Source of the DNA: Rhea pennata
Lineage: Eukaryota; Chordata; Aves; Rheiformes; Rheidae
DNA: 64,000 nucleotides
Assembly: GCF_028389875.1 (NCBI RefSeq)
Contig: NC_084663.1
Location: 16,010,666-16,074,665 of the forward strand
Reading direction: 5' to 3'
In this document: positions 36,701-51,700 of the stretch, in pieces
How positions within the stretch are numbered: position 1 is the stretch's first letter
Layout of the letters: the number at the start of each line of letters is the position of its first letter
Position numbers and translations under genes: made by a program
Notes under the pieces: generated by a model
What the model was told of the DNA's origin: nothing
Seen by the model: only the letters and a program-made list of their open reading frames with translations
Databases searched by the model: none

Positions 36701-39700
36701 CTATTTCAGTATTTGAAAGAGAAGCAGTACTGATGAAGTACATATCGTCTTGCCAGTGCCCTCCTACGAAGAGAAAAAAATCATTGTGCCTGGCAAGGAA
36801 AGGTCTATTAAGTTGACTGAGAGCACAGCTGGTGTTATGTCAGTGGCACTTGAGAAATTAGGACTTAATCTTTCAGCCCTTCTGTGTAAAAGCAAATACT
36901 GTAGATATGAGAACTCCTTTTTTATGAGCAGCTTATGGATTTATAAACGAATTAAAGATACCATTATTTTACCAATAATACTCAGATGCTGGAATGTTAG
37001 AATTTTCTCATACTTCTGAATAGTATTTTCTGCTATCTAACTCTCTCTTTCTCTCCCCCCCCCCCCCCCCGCCAATTTTGACCCTCAGTTTCTCTAATAG
37101 CATTTACGGCTATAGCTTTCCTGACTATAATGGAGTTTATGGTGTATCGGGACACATGGATGAAATATGAATATGAAGTAGACAAGGATTTTACTAGGTA
37201 ATTTTTACTTACTGTAATTCTTTGAAAGTTTGTTGTTTGCCTTTCAGGAAAAAACATTTTTTAAATGTTCGTACGTGTTGCAAGCAATTAGTGGTCGAAT
37301 TTGAAAAAGAAATAGTAAAGGAACTTAACTTCTCTTTTGTTGGTTGATTTGGGTTTCTTCTGGAATCTCTGAAAAAGAAACAGATGCTTCTGCCGTGTGG
37401 AAATCAAAACAGGATGGGCATGTTGACAAAGGAGACCTGTGAAGAATTATTTACTGACATCCAGAAGCCATTTTAATATGTAATTCCACATCAGATATGT
37501 TTGTATGAGTCTTTTCCTAGTTCATACAGATAATATATTGCTATTATATGTTATACTGCCAGAGGTGAATCTTAAGCACTCAGAATTTTGAGTGGATTAT
37601 CTAGAGGTTGCTACTGTTCTCTTCTGGCCACCAAAACTGATACATTTGCCCTTGGTTTCATGTGCTTGTCTGGATAGTGTTTGCCTTTCTTCCTGAGGTG
37701 AAGCCTTAATGGAAGCATTAAGGTGAAGCATTTCCTTAATGGGAATATTGTATACTGAGTGCTTCTAAAATATCACACTTCTTGCATTGAAATAACTTTA
37801 AAAGCTCTGGTTAGCTAGTTGCTATGGTAACAAGCTAAATATGTGTATATTAATTGGCTGTCTTGTATACCAGAAATACTAAAAGTTCCTGTTATTAGGA
37901 AAAAAAAATACAGAATGAGAGAAATGTAAGGGAGAAGCATCACTAAAACAAGTTTTGTGAAAAGATTTTTTGAAGAAGTGGTGCTAGCAAAAACAGCAGT
38001 CTTTATTAGATGGCAGTGTTTTCTGGAATATGAATTCAGCTGCTTCTTTGCCTGACCCTGAATGTCGCTGCTCTTTTTGAGGATTCTGATTAGGGAATAG
38101 AATGGGCCGTCTTAAGAATGTACCAAGAGGAAGGTGCTCAGATACTTATAGTTTCAGATTTGTAACTTCTGTGTTGTCCTGATCCACTGAATTCTGTGGT
38201 ATTCAGTGCACTGTTACAGTTGCAAGAAAAAATTACATGTAAATGTTATTGAAAAACCATTTCCTCTTGATAAGAGACTGCCAAACTCTTGGACTAGTAT
38301 TATTTCAACAAGTTATGAATTTTACTTTAAAATTCAACAGAGTAATCTAGAAATCCAATGCTTTTAACTCATGTTTCATACATAGTCACTGTTTTAACAA
38401 TTAAAACTATTTCAGTTCACCAAATTTTAAATGACTCATGTTTTACCTGCTGGTATAAATCTTGTCCTTCAAATATATTTCTGTAAATAAGCTGAGAATT
38501 CTAGTAACCTTGATATGTTTATGTGGTGGTACTTATTACCTTTTTGCCTCTTTTCTTTTCCAGTAAATTAAGAATCAATATTGATATTACAGTTGCCATG
38601 AGGTGTCAATGTAAGTATTCTATCAGTGAAAGTTTAAAAAAAGCTTTTATTTGCAATACGATTAGATATTTAAGTATTTTAACAGTGAAATTTCTTCTGA
38701 TCTCGATAACATAATGTATCTTTATATGTCTTATTGAATGAAAGAAATTTGTATGAGATTTGAAAAAAGTATTTATGCTGTCTTATACACATCTCACAGA
38801 ACTTCAGCTTGCCTGTCAACAAGAAAATGATTTGTTGTTCCAGTCTCTCTGTAGCTGGAATAATCTAAAAGCTTGTTGTGAGACACAGCTAATCTTCAGG
38901 CCAGATTCTCACAATCGTGAATTTGGCAAATACTAATCTGGTGTGCTGCTTAATGGTATTTGAACTATCAAGTAATTTTATTCTCTGGATGAACATATGT
39001 ATGCCTTCCCACTGAAAGGGAACACTTACGATTGACAGAATTTAGTAATGAATCATTATTCATATGCAATAGTTCTGGTTCTCTTGAGAGACAGAGAGAG
39101 AATACTGCTTTTATCAGACATGAAAGCAAAATTTAAAGTATCTTTTTTCTGACTACATTAAACCTCGTATTAATTGTACAGCGCTTATATTTGTCTCATG
39201 AGTATTAATTCACAAGTCATCTCTTTTTTTAAAATGTATTTGTTTAAATTCTCTTCCAGTTAGCATCAGAAAGTTTGAAAATCCTTTTTTTTTTTTTAAA
39301 ATTATGAGAAATAAAGCTTTACCCTCTTCTTTGACTTGTCTTGGTTTAGATTCAGTTCTTGTGAAATAGGTAAAAAGTTATTTAACTGCACATAACAGAT
39401 CATAGAAATCGTGTATGTTTATGGATCATATAACATCTCTGAAAGTGTTACATCAGTGAGGAAATATTGTAACTAGTAGAAATTTTTGTCGTGTAACTGT
39501 GCATCAATCCATGGTATTTTGAAGTTTGCTATATTGAAAAGTAATATTCTGGGATTTTGGAGATGGATTTTTTTTTTCACCTGATTTTTTAAAATACTAA
39601 TCAACTTGCCAGATTTGTTTCTCTGTTGACTAGGACTTTGTTAACAGAGAAAATAGATTTCCACTGTAATTTATTTGAAGCTTTACTTCTGAGTTTAAAG

Positions 39701-42700
39701 AGTGCTTTGAAATTTGATTTCAATATTCTTTTTGTTTATAGGCATCTATATGCCTCTGAATATTTGTTTCTCTGTTTGAAATAGATGTTGGGGCTGATGT
39801 TCTGGATTTAGCAGAAACAATGGTTGCCTCTGCAGATGGGCTAATCTATGAACCGGTAAGTTTATTCTGCCTCTTTATTTAAAAAGATATTGCTTTTTAT
39901 TTGATGTGATACACTGCTGGGTTGGTTTGCTTGTTTGTATTTTTTTTCCGCATTTGGGCTACACAGAACCTCCCTAAGTTTTAATTTCTATATTACAAAC
40001 TAAAGGCTATGGACATATATAAGACTATGCTCTTAAAGTAAAACCATATGCTTTGAAATAATTATACTGAATGAAAGTGCTTTATCATTTGCAGAAAACA
40101 TAACAGAGGATGTAAGTTCAACAGTAATAACTGAACCTTATTGAGAAATAATTCTTACTCCCCTATTCCTATTCATGTCATGTCTATGTGTTAGCAAGAG
40201 TTGGTGGCTGAAGGGAAAGGATTGTTTGGAATGGGGAAGGAACTTGTTTGGTTTTATTTCCTTGGAACATCTCCTCTTTTCTTCTGAACCTTCATTTCTA
40301 CTATGCTGTTGCTGCTGAATATTACCACTTGCATCTTGAATTAGATGATTCTTAATCTTAGAAGTTAGTCTCTTTTTGGCTGTAGCTCTGGGTAAGTTTG
40401 AGCATTTATTGTAATTGAATTAACTGTTTTGGAGAACCTCAGTGTTAATTGATATATAGCCTTGAATTCAGCACGCAGTGTTGCTGGTAATAATCTTGTA
40501 CGGACTCAAGTATAAGTTTTCTGGTAGCTTGTGGTACAGAAGTGCTTAACGAGGGATGACCCTAGAAATCAACAAACTGCACCTGGATACTTGTCTCTCA
40601 AAGACTGCTCCGCTGCTCTTTTCATCGTGGCTGCTTGCGTCAAAACCGTGTATATATATTACATCATTGAGAATTAAATTACTCACTGCTTCTTCTAGTC
40701 CATATTAGTCAAAGGTTAGAAAGGGAGAGAGTGCTAATGCAAGTTACAAGAGCTCTAGGAAAAGAGACTGAAGTTATAAATGTAAACAAATGAAAAAAAT
40801 TGGGAGATAATCAGAATTTACAATACATTTAACACTATATATATTATTTGAAGTGCAAAGTCCTTTCTTGAACCTGAGTGTGTGATATTATTTATAATCC
40901 CTTCGTGATTCTCTTCTGCGTTTCATAGATGGATGATTCCTGACAGTGTGTTTTATTAGATATGTTACTTTTGTTTCAGGTAGTGTTTGATCTCAGCCCC
41001 CAACAAAAAGAGTGGCAAAGGTAACAGATAATTCTAAAGCACTGATATGCCTGTAGTTTGGACAGTGGTTTGTTTACATTTATTTGTACTGGAAATGACT
41101 TTGAGGTACTCCAGAGTTACATGACAGACCTATGTCTGGGGTTTGACATGTCCTGCTTTTAATTTAAGAGTGCAAACCATTGAAAAGAAATTAATTCACT
41201 TTACTTTTCTCATCATTTTAGATCTCTGTTATGAATAAATTGTCTCAATGTAATTTTTTTTAAAATAAAATACTGTGTTCTTAGGCTTTTGTAATTAACC
41301 AGTAGTAACACATTTGGGGCTTGGTTCAAACTTTGTGTACAGTAACATTTTTCCCCCTATATAAATCTGTTCATTTGCTGTCATGAGATGAATATAAACT
41401 TTGTTTACCAGAGTTACACACTTCAACGGATAAACGTGTTACTATTTGAACTATATTGTTCCAAAAAATTCTTTAAAGATCTACCAAGAATACTGAGAAA
41501 TGCTTCATTGTACTGTTTTAGACAATACTGGACGTATAAATGCCCACGTGCTTTTATGTAAGGCCTCTAAACTGCTCTAATAAAAGAGTTTGATAAGAGT
41601 TCCTGCATTGGGTTTGGACTTATTTGTGGAATGAGGTCATGCAGTTGGAAGCCAAGATGTATATACATGGAATCATAAATATTAGCTTCTGGTTCCAAGT
41701 AAATGTTAGGTAACACAAGTTTTATTTGTGGGTGTGAATGTGTGACAGAGTAGCTTGACATCTAATCGCAAAGCTGAACCATAGTACCAAACCATGGTGC
41801 AAAAACAAGTAAGTTTCAATCTCTTCCATATAACTCAGTTGACATAGTCACTCATTAAATTGAGTTAACTCATTAAAAACTCAGTTATGTGTTTGATCCG
41901 TATATTGATAGCCCTGTAGCAAAACCTGAAGCTCATTTGGGAGTCTGTGTAGTGTTAATATTTTTGTAATACACTGTCCTGAACCTCAGAGCTTGAGTTA
42001 TATTTGCATTGATTTATTTTAGAATTGTATAAAATATTACCGAAGTTCAATGCAATGCTTCTAATACTGACATGCAGTTTTGCTGACTTCACTGTTTAAA
42101 AACTGTAACTGTGGCTGATAATTAATTGTCAAATTAATTTTTTTTTAGTTTCACTGTTGCATACTTTCACGCTTTTCTGTATAATCTTCAGGATGTTGCA
42201 GTTAATTCAGAATAGGCTGCAGGAAGAACACTCTCTTCAAGATGTGATATTCAAAAGTGCTTTTAAAAGTGCTTCAACAGCACTGCCACCACGGTAAGGA
42301 CAGGTTGGTGTATTCCTCCCTGCCCCATTTAATTAGACTTAACATTTTATTATGATTATGTTCTTTTTTTCCCCCCCCCAAAGAAAATATTTTTAAGGAA
42401 GAAAGACCTAACTGCCTTTTCATTGCTTCTGATATCCAGAACCCAAAATTCTTATATTAAAGCTTTACTTGTTTTTCATGGATGTTGGAAAAGCCATGAC
42501 GTTTCTGAATTAGGTTTTATCAATTGATAAATTCGAGGTACTTATGTATTTCTGGACAAAAAGGTTACTTTTAGGTTAACAAATGTTATTTTTTTCTGTA
42601 TTTGTGTAATACCTAGGCATAATTTATTTTATATCGTTTTTTAAGCAGAACCTACACATTTTAAAAGATTATTTTTCATGCTTGTTTTGAAGAGCTCTTG

Positions 42701-45700
42701 TTTTATGGTGGGGGGGGGAAGCTCTTGTTCTGGGGTTTCCAACCTGATGAGTGTTTACAGTTTTATTTATTTTATAAAATACATATGCCTGTTTTATCTG
42801 ATACTTCCTTTCTTATGTGAATTAGTAATGCCAAAGCAATGCTAAATAGTCTTCTTTAAATAAAAGAATGTTATCATCCAGCAGTTAAAAAAGAAACATT
42901 TTTTAGCAGTGACTTAGTTTTTCAGTTTTTAAAGAATCAGTCTTTGAATAAAAATATTTTATCAATAAATGCCCTGTTTTGAGATAGCGATGTTAAAATT
43001 GTGCTGAGAAACCTTGCTATTTTCGCTTTGTTTCAACTGTGCACACACAAAATACTGAGAGACTAATGCACAGAAAGCTTGTTCTACCTGAACCTAGATG
43101 TTATGTGATTTCTTTCAGAGAAAATGCTTTCCACATAGAAGCTGAAATTCCTTTCTGCTTTAAAAAGCAAAAGAAAATGTAAATAGAAAAATGCTACCAA
43201 AAATGCTAATGTACTTTCCATGTTGTAGTATTCTTGTTTGAGGACTAAATATAATCTTTCTTTCAAAGGCGAGGCTGAAGAGGGCTCAAAAATAGTTTGA
43301 TTTTTGAATCCCTCCCCGCCATTTAATTGATGTATTCAGACTGATTAAATCCTCATTCACTGCCTTTGTGACACTTGCGAATGCAGAATTTGAGTTGCTA
43401 TTTATACTTGAGGCATGTTTAGCAGTTTTTTTTCCTTTCCTTCTGAAGAGCAGGTATGGAAGTCTGATGTGGGTTGTGGACACCCCAAGAAGTGTGTGAA
43501 GAGGCAGACTTATTAAAAATTAAATATTGAAAACTATTTTTGCTAGTGTTCAAGGAGGGTATGATGAGGAGGGGTGGATGATAATGCTATATCTTTATGT
43601 CAGGAAAAAGAAATGTAGTTCTACTTCTGTTAGTAAATATTTTCTAAGTACACTTTTTTGGTTTCCGTACAGGGAAGATAATTCATTACAGTCTCCAGAT
43701 GCATGCAGAATTCATGGTCATCTCTATGTCAATAAAGTGGCAGGAAACTTTCACATAACTGTGGGCAAGTATGTTCTGTTCAATTTCTGGAAATAAAAAA
43801 AGTTGACCATTACATATACATGCATGTACTATGTGTATTCATTACACTTTTATATTAATGGTTTTTTGTTGTTTTTTATTAATCTTCTCACACACGTGGT
43901 TAATAGTATTTTTCATGCAGTTTTTCTTCTTTGTGAGTTATTAAAACAAGTTCTTTCTTTTTGTATGCAGTGTAGTTGTAGTGAATTCCAATGTCTTATG
44001 AGATGAAAACCCTTGAAAATTGGTCCTTTGTAAATGTATGGCATGGAGTAGACTGCTTGTACTTGCCTCCGTTCTTTGGGCCTGTCCAAGCTATCTTCCT
44101 TTCTGTTAGGACACAGTTAACTAACACAGCTAAGGTGTAGATATGCCTCTTTTCACTGCTGAGATATCATAGTTCCAGAATCATAATTGGGGACCTAAAT
44201 GCCTGTTCGTCTTAATTTGAGAGGCTTTCTGATATGCATCTACAATGATATTGGTTATACACAGCATACAAATTTTTATTAACTTTTTTTCCCTCTATGC
44301 TCTCCAGATCTGCTGTCCTCATTTGCCTTTCTGTCTCCTCTTTCAGCATCAGTATATTTCTTTTATATTGTTCCTCATCATCCTGTCTGATCTCTCCCTT
44401 AGAGATGTTTGCATGTAATCTATGCTTTCCAGTTTCCACATGCAATTCCACCTGCTGTCTGTGGGCATTTCTCCAAATGTCCCTTTTATCTGGGGTTATA
44501 TCTCCTCTCTTATTTGCCCCTAGATGTCCAACTTATTAAGTAGTTTTCAAACTTGGTTACTTTAACCTTACAACTGTATCACCATCACTTTTATCTGGTC
44601 TCTAAGATCTGTAGTACTGAATTAATCCCTTGGCTTCCCTTTGCTTCCTTTTGCTCATCATCATATCTGTACTTTTACTAAACATGTTGCCCTTTCTCTT
44701 CTGGCATTTTTTTTGGAATGGTGGTATTGCTGACCTTATTAGGATGACTGCTTGGTAACTTACTGTAGTACCCTATTGACTGATGGTGTTTTTACTCCAC
44801 TGTCTGTCTGTCCAAAACTTGCATGCATTTGTTAGCGACTTAAGAGTTGAATTTAACTTGAGGGAAAGTTTCTTGCATTATTGAGTGGTGGGAATGAAGG
44901 GTGACTGACACTTTCCAGGCAGAGTTGCTCTTTTTTATTTTCCTCTTGCTAGTAACAGCCTCTGCATTGTACTTTCTGCACAGAACTGTAAGCAAGTGTC
45001 CAGACCTGAAGTTAATTTGCTTAGTCATACAGCAAGTATAAAGTACAGATCACTGTATTTGCTCTATGACTAAGAAAGCTAAGTTTACATTAATCACTTG
45101 AGCAGCTTTGCAGTTTTTCTTGTCATAGAGCTTAATAGCTCTCCTCCTGGTTTCACATGTTTTTTGGCATTTCTAAAAGTACAAGTTACTGGTTTTGTGT
45201 AAGAGGATTTTCATGAGTCTGATGTCTCTGTACCATGTCACTCAGCCTGTCTATACTCAGCAGTAATGAAAATGTCATATACGTAAAGAAGTATTTGATG
45301 AAATAAATGGGGAAACTTTTCCACCTGGTCGTCTTTATGAAAACTGTGTCTTCGTATGTGGGCTCATTAAGTAAGTGTTTCATAGAATATTTTGCTTTCT
45401 TTAGGGCAATACCGCACCCTCGAGGCCATGCACACCTAGCAGCCCTTGTGAGCCATGAGTGTAAGTTCTTCTAGCATCTTTATGTGAACCAGTATTGTTT
45501 CTTTCAGCCTGCTGTCTTCTGATTTGTATGTTAAGTGTAGGTTGGATTTCTGCTATAGAGATATTCTAGCTGGAGAATTTCATTGCAGAAGACAGTGGAG
45601 AGTAATTTTCAAGGTGCTAGAATTTAGCAGTGACTTAACCTTTTTCATACATTTAACACTATCAAATGTTTTGGTTGCTTCTATGGTAATGATATCATAA

Positions 45701-48700
45701 GAATTTCAGATATATTTTATTATAACGCAGATACCTTGTGACATTCCTGACATTGGTGTTCAATTGGTTAAACTTCCAAGTATCTGCAGATAAATTTACA
45801 TTAACATAAGTGTATAATATTGTTGAATTTATATTTCCTGATTTTGCAAAGATATATTTAATAACTTTGTAATTCCCTCATGCTTCCTCTGTATATTTAA
45901 TTTATAAAATTTTAGTCTTTCTTATACCCTTAAGTTACAAGAACCTGAGTTGTAGAGTAACTTCAGTGTTTGACTAGCTAGAATTATTTTTTTTTTGTCA
46001 TGAAACTTGAACTCTTTAGTTCCTATTTTGGTTCAAATACATGTATATTTTGTTTTAGAATATCTTTTGTATGGAAATTGAACTCTTCTGTTAAATATTC
46101 TTGATATGAGTTTTGCTTGAAACATGCACGTGGATTTATGGATATATTCAAAGTACAAATCTAATGAAATGCACATCAGTGGTGTTTGAAGTACTCTAAC
46201 TGATATTTCCTAATATGAGAAATGAGTGTTTTTTTTTCTCTGAGAAAGATGCAGAATTTCATATTTTGTTTAAAAACTTTGTTTCATTCCTCTATATTGT
46301 CTTTCAGCCTATAACTTCTCACACAGAATAGATCATTTGTCATTTGGAGAGCTTATTCCAGGAATTATTAATCCTTTGGATGGAACAGAAAAAATTGCAT
46401 CAGATCGTAAGTATTGTGTATTTTTGTATTCTATAGTGTTCCATTTATTACCTTGAAAATACTGTTATGTTTCACAAATGCTGTGATTTACAAATAGCAA
46501 GCTTTGATAAATTTGGTAGCAGTCAGTGCATTGTTCAGTTACCTACATGGCATCTTAGATGGGCAGTTTATTTTTAATACTGATACTGCTGTCCTTCACT
46601 GTTTTGCTGAAGTTCATTTGCGGTTTCTTAGAGACTTGTTGAAGTAACAGTATGTTTGGGAAAAAAATGAAGAATTTTGCAGCTCTGTGCTAAAATGGAG
46701 ATTCATAGATCCCATAATTGTCATAAAAGGAACAAAAAGTCTAGTGAATTGGTTACAAATATAGCATCGGGAGTCAGATTCTACACCTGAATCTAGTTTG
46801 CCACTTCCCTGTTGCATGTTGCGAGAGGGCTACAGGAAGGGTTTGTGTATTGCCTTGTTTCCTGATGTATAAATAAAAGACTATAGTAACCTACTTCACA
46901 TAGAAAAAGACACCTATGCCTTACCCTATAGCTTTTTCCATTCCTCCTGCAAGTGATTCACAACCTTCAAAAACTACTGCTATTTCAAAGACAGTTGGTC
47001 TGTTGGCTGTTCCAGCCAGAATGCAATTGTAATGCTCACAGATTCAACTCTGACTTTGTGTATTTGGAATAAATTGCTTCAGTTTATGTGTCTTTGTTCT
47101 GTTAAAGTGTTGAATGAAGAGAAAGTAATCATAAATGCATAAATGTGCTGATTGCTTTAGAAGAATTCTCTAGAAGTCTGTCTAATCAAGAGAGAAACCG
47201 TAACCAGTTTAGAAGGACTTCCAGCATTGTCTACACAATTCAGTGGCTAAAATCTAATCAAAACACTGTCAAGATAGACCTGCCTTTGGCAGTATGTATT
47301 ATTTCAAATATGAGAGTCTTAAACTTGTTCATTCCAGTCCCCTGGAAGAATCTCTCTGCAAATTTCATTTTAAGCATTGAGCAGTCTGACTTCAGTGAAC
47401 TTTTTTTGTTACACAAGTAAAGTATAAATGTCTGTCCGAGTAAGTATGTGATGTAGGTTTTGCCTTTGGAAACTAACCTTGTTCCTGCAGATGATGCTGA
47501 AGTAGTTGTGGTGATGCTGGGACTCCTTGAAGAATGTCTCTAGTGTAAACGACTTAGTTGATTAACTTTATTTTAAACAGTACTTGTTTGACTTCTTTGC
47601 AAATACGAGTCAAATGGTCTTTTACTCTGTACTTAATTCAACAGTCAGATTTGTTTTATTTTAGACAACCAGATGTTCCAATATTTTATCACAGTTGTGC
47701 CAACCAAACTCCAAACATACAAAATTTCAGCAGAAACACATCAGTTTTCAGTGACAGAAAGGGTGAGTAGAAATAAGAAAAAATCTAGTAGTGTTCTTAA
47801 CAAAATTTCAGATTTGAAAATTGAGACTAAATTCTACCTTGCTTCTGAAAACTCAGGCATGAACAGAGACTCCTTAGATTATTGAAGTGCGCAGGATTCA
47901 TTTGTAAAGACTGTAATACTGATAGTAAAATACCCTATGCTTGTTGAAACATGCTAACTTCTTGTATTAGTGTCTTGCATCCATATATCTAGACTCTGAT
48001 ATTAGAATTAATGATAGGTATCTAGTCATTATTGCTTCACTAAATGTTAATAGTGGAGGAAGAAGATCGATCAATTATAGATCTGTGCTCTTGTGTGTAG
48101 CATTACAAATGTTTAATCTACTTCTAGCTTCTTTACCCATTCGGGAAGCAAAACAAAAAAACCCAGTTCACTTGAATGAGACGAACTTGGTTGTGGAGTG
48201 TTTGAATGATAGAAGCAAAGGTGGTAGGTATGAAAAAAATAAGCACACAGAAAGCATCTCTCTCTCTCTTTTTTTTTTGTCTCCTTCTCACCTGTCTTGT
48301 TTTGCTTTTGCTGTACTTTAATTAGCCTCTAGGCAGGTGAGCTTCCACTTCTATACTTAGAGAGATTTTTAATTCTGAATCGATAAAGGAAGCATGTAAT
48401 TATTGCAATGTAGTACATGGCCAAATCGTAAGGTCCCAGTTTTGACTGATGCAAATAAGAAAAAGGCCTTGTAATATGTACCACTTAGGTGCCTCATCGT
48501 TTCTAGACACTGATCTCTGTTTTGATCTTTTATTCATAAGCTAGAGAAAAAACTTTGCAAAAAACTTAATTAAAAAGAACAGCTAAAGTGAGAGGTAAGG
48601 AGGAAGCCTTGCTTGAAAGGATATTAATATATTAGGATGGCAGTTTACTGTAATACAGTTTATAGTGTTCTCAGAGGGATAAAAATCTGTATTTCCTCAC

Positions 48701-51700
48701 AATTCCATGCTGCACTTATAGACTGCTAGAGGAAGTAAGAGAAGATGTCTTGGTGTTCAAGCAGGGACATGCAGACAAGTAATTGCTCTTGGAATTCATA
48801 TAAGTTGGAGTAAGGAGAGGAGTGAACAAGGGTTTCATAAGGCAAGATATATACCGTTCTCCTACTGGTCTAGCAGTGTGCTTCATTTGTTTGCTTCGAA
48901 CAATCTCTCCCAGCTAAAGTACTCCTTAAATTTCTGTATGTCTTCAACTCCCCATCTCATTCCATATTGCATCTTTTCTTTCCTTCTGCTGTAAAGATGG
49001 TTTCTGTAGGTTAACTGTGCAGTTACAGTGGGGAATGATTAGCTCTTTCGTTTTTTGTTAAGGATTCATTTTGTTTGAAAGATCAACACGATCACAAGCT
49101 GCCCAGGGAAAAAGCTTGTGAGTAATGGAAGTAGAATGGTAGGTTCACTTGTTCAGCAGGTAACTGGTAAAGGCTATTAAGAGCAGATAGTCATCGACTG
49201 TCTTTATTGTATCAGAATAGGCACATGTTCAGAGCTTGAAAAAAGGTAGTCAGCTAGCCATGGCTAAAACTTGATTGCAGGAAGGCTTAATTGCCAGTGG
49301 GCAGCATACTGGGAAGCAGAGCTTGGAAGATGTGATCAGAATAATCTCGACTACTGTTCATATTTGGGATACTGTGTTTAGCTATGTTAAAAGGATTTAA
49401 TTTTGGCAAGGCTTCCCTGACAGCTAACCCTGTATCAAATACCTCAGATACTTTCAGCAATTAAGTCTGCAGCACTAGAATCTAGAAGTAGACCAAAAAG
49501 GTCTGAGGAGAAGGGATTATACAAAGTTTGTGTGGCTAGTATCATAAATGATATAATATTTTGACATCAAATTACTTCGATTAGATAGCAAAGGCAACAA
49601 TATGGTTTATGTCTATGTTAGCTGACTGTGGAAGAGTTGCCCAATCTGTATTTCCTGAAGTGGTAGTCTTTTTCTTTCTTTCTTTTTTTTTTTTTTAACC
49701 TGTATTCTGTATATTTCCTGTGTACAGAGTGTGTTTAAAAACTAGATGAAATGGAACTGTGATATGTTGCCTTTCTGTTCAGTTTTGCTCACCTGTCTTT
49801 TCTATTCTTATTAGACATGTCTTCAATGAATTAGGTTCTTTTCTGTCTGCCCTTGCCTCAGCAAGGCTTACCTGACAGTGCATTTATCAACAGCTCTCCC
49901 TAACAATCAAATGATAGCAAACTTGAAAGAAACTAGGGATTGGATTTTTGTCTTGAAAAAAAAAATTTAAGTACAGGCTTATAGCAGCCACATTCTTTAC
50001 TTTGGGGTCCTCTAGCCTTTCCCACCCCCCAAATTAGAAGAAACTGTAAAAGTGAGGATGGAAGGATTTCAGAGAACAGATTAGAACTAGAGTCTGATCT
50101 GTTTAGCTGTGGGAGTTGATTGCTGTTTTTATGTATTCTTTGCTCTGTAACTGTTACCTGTCAGGTCATTTCAGACAAAAATTTGGAAAGAGGTACTTGA
50201 TAACTGGGCTTCAGTCTTCATACCACAGAAATTTTAAGACTTAGAAACCTGGATAAACTTTTATGGGCTTCTTTCTGTCCACCCTGTCCTTTCTGTCCAC
50301 CCCGTGCTGTCCTTTTGATTTTGGCACATGTGTTAGTATGTAGTGAGCAAAAAGTTGCATTAGGCTAATTTCACTTGAGCTTCTGACTGTGTAGTCTAGT
50401 TCAGGATCTTCCCTAATGGTTTTAAGAGCCAGCAACTGAATCCTCTGTGGTAGACCATTCTAAAGATAAGCTTCAAGGAAGGAGAAAGAGGATGAGGCTT
50501 AAGGAGTCTCAGATGCTATAGGTAGATATCTATGCTTCTTCTCAAAAACTGCCATTAACTGAGGCCATTCAACAACTTCAGTGTGATTAGTAGCAGTGCA
50601 TTAAGTATGAAGACTTGGTGCACTTTTCTTGAATTTATGGGCTAGACCAAGACCATAGCCCTTACCTTTTTCCCTAGTCTTCCCTCTGGACTCCTTCTCC
50701 AACAACTACAGAACTCTAAGCAGGGAAATCTTTGGTTTCTTAGGTGCAAGAACATCAACTTTTCCTCACTGGAGCTGGTGTACAAGGTGGGGAGATGGTA
50801 CTTACTTGTGCCTTGCTCAGCTTTGTGGATACCAAAAATAACCTTGTTATAAACATGCTTGTTTAAAGGACCATATAGGTTAATCTTGAGGGGATAGTAC
50901 CAGAGCATGTTAGAGAACAAAGATATATAGAGCAGAATCCAGTGGCTGGGGAAATGAGTTATTTCATGATTACTTTTTTTGTGGAGTGGGTGGGTGTGTT
51001 GGGGTGGGGGTGAGGTTGGAAGGTATTAGCCAAAGTTATCTTGATGTTCCTCTGTTGTCAAACAGCTGTTTTGTCAGTGTTAGACATCAACACATTCAGT
51101 GTTAGACATCAACACATCTGTTAAAATTGAGGGGTTTTTTTGTGATTTCTGTATGAGTAATGTGTGTTTCTCTCCCTTCTCTCCTGCCTTCCTCCCAGGA
51201 AAGAGTAATTAACCATGCAGCTGGCAGCCATGGAGTGTCAGGAATATTCATGAAATATGACATCAGTTCACTTATGGTGACAGTGACAGAAGAACACATG
51301 CCTTTTTGGCAGTTTTTAGTGAGGCTTTGTGGCATTATTGGGGGGATTTTTTCAACTACAGGTAACTGTCAGTGCTTTATGTCATATTTTCTGTTAGAAT
51401 TCTTTTGATCACTATGATTATATTATGTGTAAATTGACTTAATACTACTTAATAAATGACTTCTAGCAAATTATAGGATAAAGAAAGTTCTGTTTGCTGT
51501 ACGAAACAATGAAAAATCTTCATTTTTGGTGTCCCAGTGTGCTGTTTCTGGAGAGTACTTGCTGTGTCCTTTTTGATAACTATAGTATAATTTGTTTACT
51601 TCTGGAAGAACAAGGAGTTATACTGCCTTTTGATACTCTGTACATTTCCTATAGTTAGGATAGTTATAGTTGTGCTAAACCAGTTTCAAAATTTAAGATA

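Noticed and set aside
47145-47420. 91-codon plus-strand frame in ERGIC2 intron 10
   Set aside because: No splice sites at its ends and no recognisable content; the real exon 11 starts at 47665.
49250-49400. Possible further CR1 piece (actgttcatatttgggatactgtgtttagc)
   Set aside because: It resembles a short CR1 stretch, but the match is too brief to support by eye.
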